A stretch of 9,164 nucleotides of DNA, taken from positions 1-9,164 of the forward strand of contig URNI01000073.1 of the NCBI GenBank assembly GCA_900549135.1. The letters are read 5' to 3'. The notes under the pieces are model-generated. The model ran no database searches. It was given only the letters and a program-made list of their open reading frames with translations, and was not told where the DNA came from. This stretch comes from an uncultured Collinsella sp. (lineage in GTDB: Bacteria > Actinomycetota > Coriobacteriia > Coriobacteriales > Coriobacteriaceae). A program made the position numbers and the translations under genes. This document shows, piece by piece, positions 7,861 to 9,164 of the stretch (position 1 is its first letter; the number at the start of each line of letters is the position of its first letter).

Positions 7861-8762
7861 CTGGCCTCCTCCCCGTCGCGCCAAAACGCCAACTTTTCGC
7901 GGTTGTCGGCGCTCAAATACACATGTTGCTTGTCAATCGCATCGATCACACGGTGAACCTCGTCACCGTCGCGGCGCATCACGGCCAGGCGCAGGCAAAG
8001 CATCCAAACCTCCTGCTCCTCGGGCACGTCGAGCACCAGCTGGTCGGTCACGGCCTGCGCCTCGTCGATCTGTCCGACATCGGCCAGCGCCGTCGCGTAT
8101 CGAATGCGCAGCTCAAGGGTATCCTCGCGCTCGCAGCGACGCGCAAGCAGGCGCGCGTACTGTTGACGCTGAATCTGAGCAACGCGCCCCTCAGCCAAGC
8201 CCGAGCCCAAGTATTCACCAAGAAAATCACAGTATTCGTTGAGGTTTTGCGCGCTCGGGTCCGTCTTAAAGGCGCGCTCCAGCTGCTGCAGTTTAAGGTC
8301 GGACTCCTTGGAGATCTGCGCCACCGCCGTCGCGGCATAGTGCGCCACCTCAACGTCGTCGTTAAGCTTAGCCGCCTGCAGCTGCGCCAGGTACGCGTCG
8401 GGCTCCTCGGTGAGCATAGAGAGCATTAGGCGGCGCCGGTATGCCGGGTCGTTGACGATAAGCGCCTCCTCGAGCGGGACCACGCCCGCATCGGCGTCAC
8501 GGTCGTGCACCAGAATGCTGCGATGCAGGTCGTCGTTAAAGCGCAGCGACTCCAGCGCAGACTCTTTCAGCCCCTCGCCAAACACCGCGCTGCGGACCGA
8601 TAGCAGAACCACCAGCAACGGGCCCCACAGCGGCACCAGCACTATCACAGCCAGCATGTGTCCGCGCACCGGCAGCAGGCCCAGCTTCATGAGCGTCCAC
8701 AGCATCAGGCAAACCAACGCATGAATCAACAGCAAGACGGCAGCAACGACAAGCGAGATCAA
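7857..8762 (-). CDS. pelE: PelE, membrane-anchored TPR-like scaffold of the Pel complex
   Basis: PelE is a scaffold in the inner-membrane Pel synthase complex with PelD, PelF and PelG. The 301-residue protein has two N-terminal membrane segments (about 2-24 and 35-55) followed by a cytoplasmic helical domain. LRFNDDLHRSIL (73-84), LIVNDPAYRRRLMLSML (101-117) and HYAATAVAQI (141-150) match features I associate with PelE. Helical pairs from about 150 to the end, such as YATALADVGQIDEAQAV (222-238), have the alanine and glycine spacing of tetratricopeptide repeats. The start appears to be TTG (8762-8760), overlapping the pelD stop as TTGA, with GAGGGGGG at 8776-8769 six bases upstream. The next in-frame ATG would remove the first membrane segment. 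The 3' end overlaps the deacetylase gene by four bases. The length is close to the roughly 329 residues of the Pseudomonas protein (from memory). Confidence 0.9.
   Translation of the reverse strand: MISLVVAAVLLLIHALVCLMLWTLMKLGLLPVRGHMLAVIVLVPLWGPLLVVLLSVRSAVFGEGLKESALESLRFNDDLHRSILVHDRDADAGVVPLEEALIVNDPAYRRRLMLSMLTEEPDAYLAQLQAAKLNDDVEVAHYAATAVAQISKESDLKLQQLERAFKTDPSAQNLNEYCDFLGEYLGSGLAEGRVAQIQRQQYARLLARRCEREDTLELRIRYATALADVGQIDEAQAVTDQLVLDVPEEQEVWMLCLRLAVMRRDGDEVHRVIDAIDKQHVYLSADNREKLAFWRDGEEAR
7868..7872 (-). promoter_or_regulatory. Ribosome binding site of the deacetylase gene
   Basis: GGAGG lies seven bases before the ATG at 7860 (a second overlapping GGAGG at 7869-7865 is four bases away). 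It supports the ATGA-overlap start over the in-frame ATG at 7884. Confidence 0.7.
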
Positions 8763-9164
8763 GCGGCACCCCCCTCACCGTCACCGGTGTAAGAGATGTG
8801 CTGCAACAGCGCCACGATGTCCTCGCCGTCGACGGGCTCCACCGCAATATGCTTTGCGCTCAGGCGCTCGCGGATAATGGGCAGATCGCACGCCTTTGCC
8901 TGGCGCATAAGCAGGTAGAGCACGTCGCCGTCGACCAAGCCCGCCGCGTCGCTCTCGCGGATTGCCGACCCAATTGCGCCCACCAGCTCGCCGACAGGCT
9001 CCATGCCCGGTACCACGCGCAGGAGCAAAAAACTCCCCATCTTGCTATCTGCCAGCGCCTGCTCCGCCGCGAGCTCTTGGCCAAAGGCAGCCTGCTTGAG
9101 CACGCAAGTGCCGTCAACGCAGCGTTTATCCTGCGCCACCGCCTCGTAGTCAAAGGCACGGCCT
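8759..9164 (-). CDS. pelD: PelD, C-terminal degenerate GGDEF domain (partial, N-terminus beyond right edge)
   Basis: This frame is open to the right edge and encodes the last 134 residues of a protein that continues upstream. The segment looks like the end of a GGDEF-like domain: about residues 71-90 read GSAIRESDAAGLVDGDVLYL, where RESD is an RxxD motif and DGDVL takes the place of the GGDEF signature exactly five residues later. That spacing is the same as in active diguanylate cyclases with an inhibitory site. PelD proteins bind cyclic-di-GMP at such an RxxD site through a GAF plus degenerate GGDEF module, and sit next to pelE, as here. Later residues include LSAKHIAVEPV and a short acidic tail. 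The membrane segments and GAF domain expected of PelD would lie outside the window. A GTG at 9139 is in frame but is not the real start, because the frame continues upstream through GRAFDYEAV. The identification rests on motif and gene order, not full length. Confidence 0.83.
   Translation of the reverse strand, partial: GRAFDYEAVAQDKRCVDGTCVLKQAAFGQELAAEQALADSKMGSFLLLRVVPGMEPVGELVGAIGSAIRESDAAGLVDGDVLYLLMRQAKACDLPIIRERLSAKHIAVEPVDGEDIVALLQHISYTGDGEGGAA
8769..8776 (-). promoter_or_regulatory. Ribosome binding site of pelE
   Basis: GAGGGGGG lies inside the end of pelD, six bases before the TTG codon. It decides the start: no ATG or GTG is available in frame before the first membrane segment, and the TTGA overlap with the pelD stop is typical of translational coupling. 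Confidence 0.65.

Noticed and set aside
7640..8242. 200-codon open frame on the plus strand spanning the pelE/deacetylase junction
   Set aside because: The product is low-complexity Arg/Pro/Ser and is antisense to two well-supported genes.
8759..9139. A complete 126-residue gene starting at GTG 9139
   Set aside because: The frame stays open to the window edge and the product matches the end of a GGDEF-like domain, so it is a truncated view of a larger protein.
1..9164. tRNA, rRNA, CRISPR, insertion sequence, terminator or promoter
   Set aside because: No space between genes exceeds 3 bases, and no direct repeat series, inverted terminal repeats, cloverleaf pattern or GC hairpin followed by a T run was seen by reading.

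Overview
All 9,164 bases are coding on the minus strand, as one tightly packed operon segment transcribed from the right edge to the left edge. In transcription order the genes are: the C-terminal part of pelD (cut by the right edge), pelE, a Pel deacetylase gene of the DUF2194/PelA-deacetylase type, pelF, pelG, a CotH-family kinase lipoprotein gene, a VTC-domain (polyphosphate polymerase-like) gene, and a DUF4956 membrane-protein gene (cut by the left edge). The largest gap between genes is 3 bases. The other junctions are overlaps of 4 to 14 bases, and each internal start has a purine-rich ribosome binding site inside the 3' end of the gene before it. No promoter, terminator, RNA gene, repeat, mobile element or CRISPR array was seen.

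The right two thirds (about 3008-9164) is a Pel exopolysaccharide locus with the order D-E-A(deacetylase)-F-G described for Gram-positive bacteria. PelF is a family-4 glycosyltransferase that would polymerise nucleotide-activated N-acetylhexosamine. PelD, PelE and PelG would form the membrane complex that receives the polymer and moves it across. The PelA-like protein would deacetylate it outside the membrane, giving a partly cationic polymer. The visible end of PelD keeps an RxxD motif exactly where the cyclic-di-GMP inhibitory site of a GGDEF domain lies, while the GGDEF signature itself is degenerate. This suggests that polymer output is gated by cyclic-di-GMP. No pelB or pelC (outer-membrane export) and no PelA hydrolase domain is visible, which fits a bacterium with a single membrane.

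The left third (1-3018) holds a second module: a surface lipoprotein with CotH kinase motifs, a soluble VTC tunnel-domain protein, and a multi-spanning DUF4956 protein. It is joined to pelG by an 11-base overlap, so it is very probably expressed with Pel. Its role is not known from the sequence. A working idea is that it makes or uses polyphosphate, or phosphorylates surface material, together with the exopolysaccharide.

The high G+C content, strong preference for G/C at third codon positions, GTG and TTG starts, and single-membrane Pel architecture suggest a high-GC Gram-positive bacterium. A gut actinobacterium of the Coriobacteriia type (for example Collinsella-like) is my best guess, but this is inferred from composition and gene content only.
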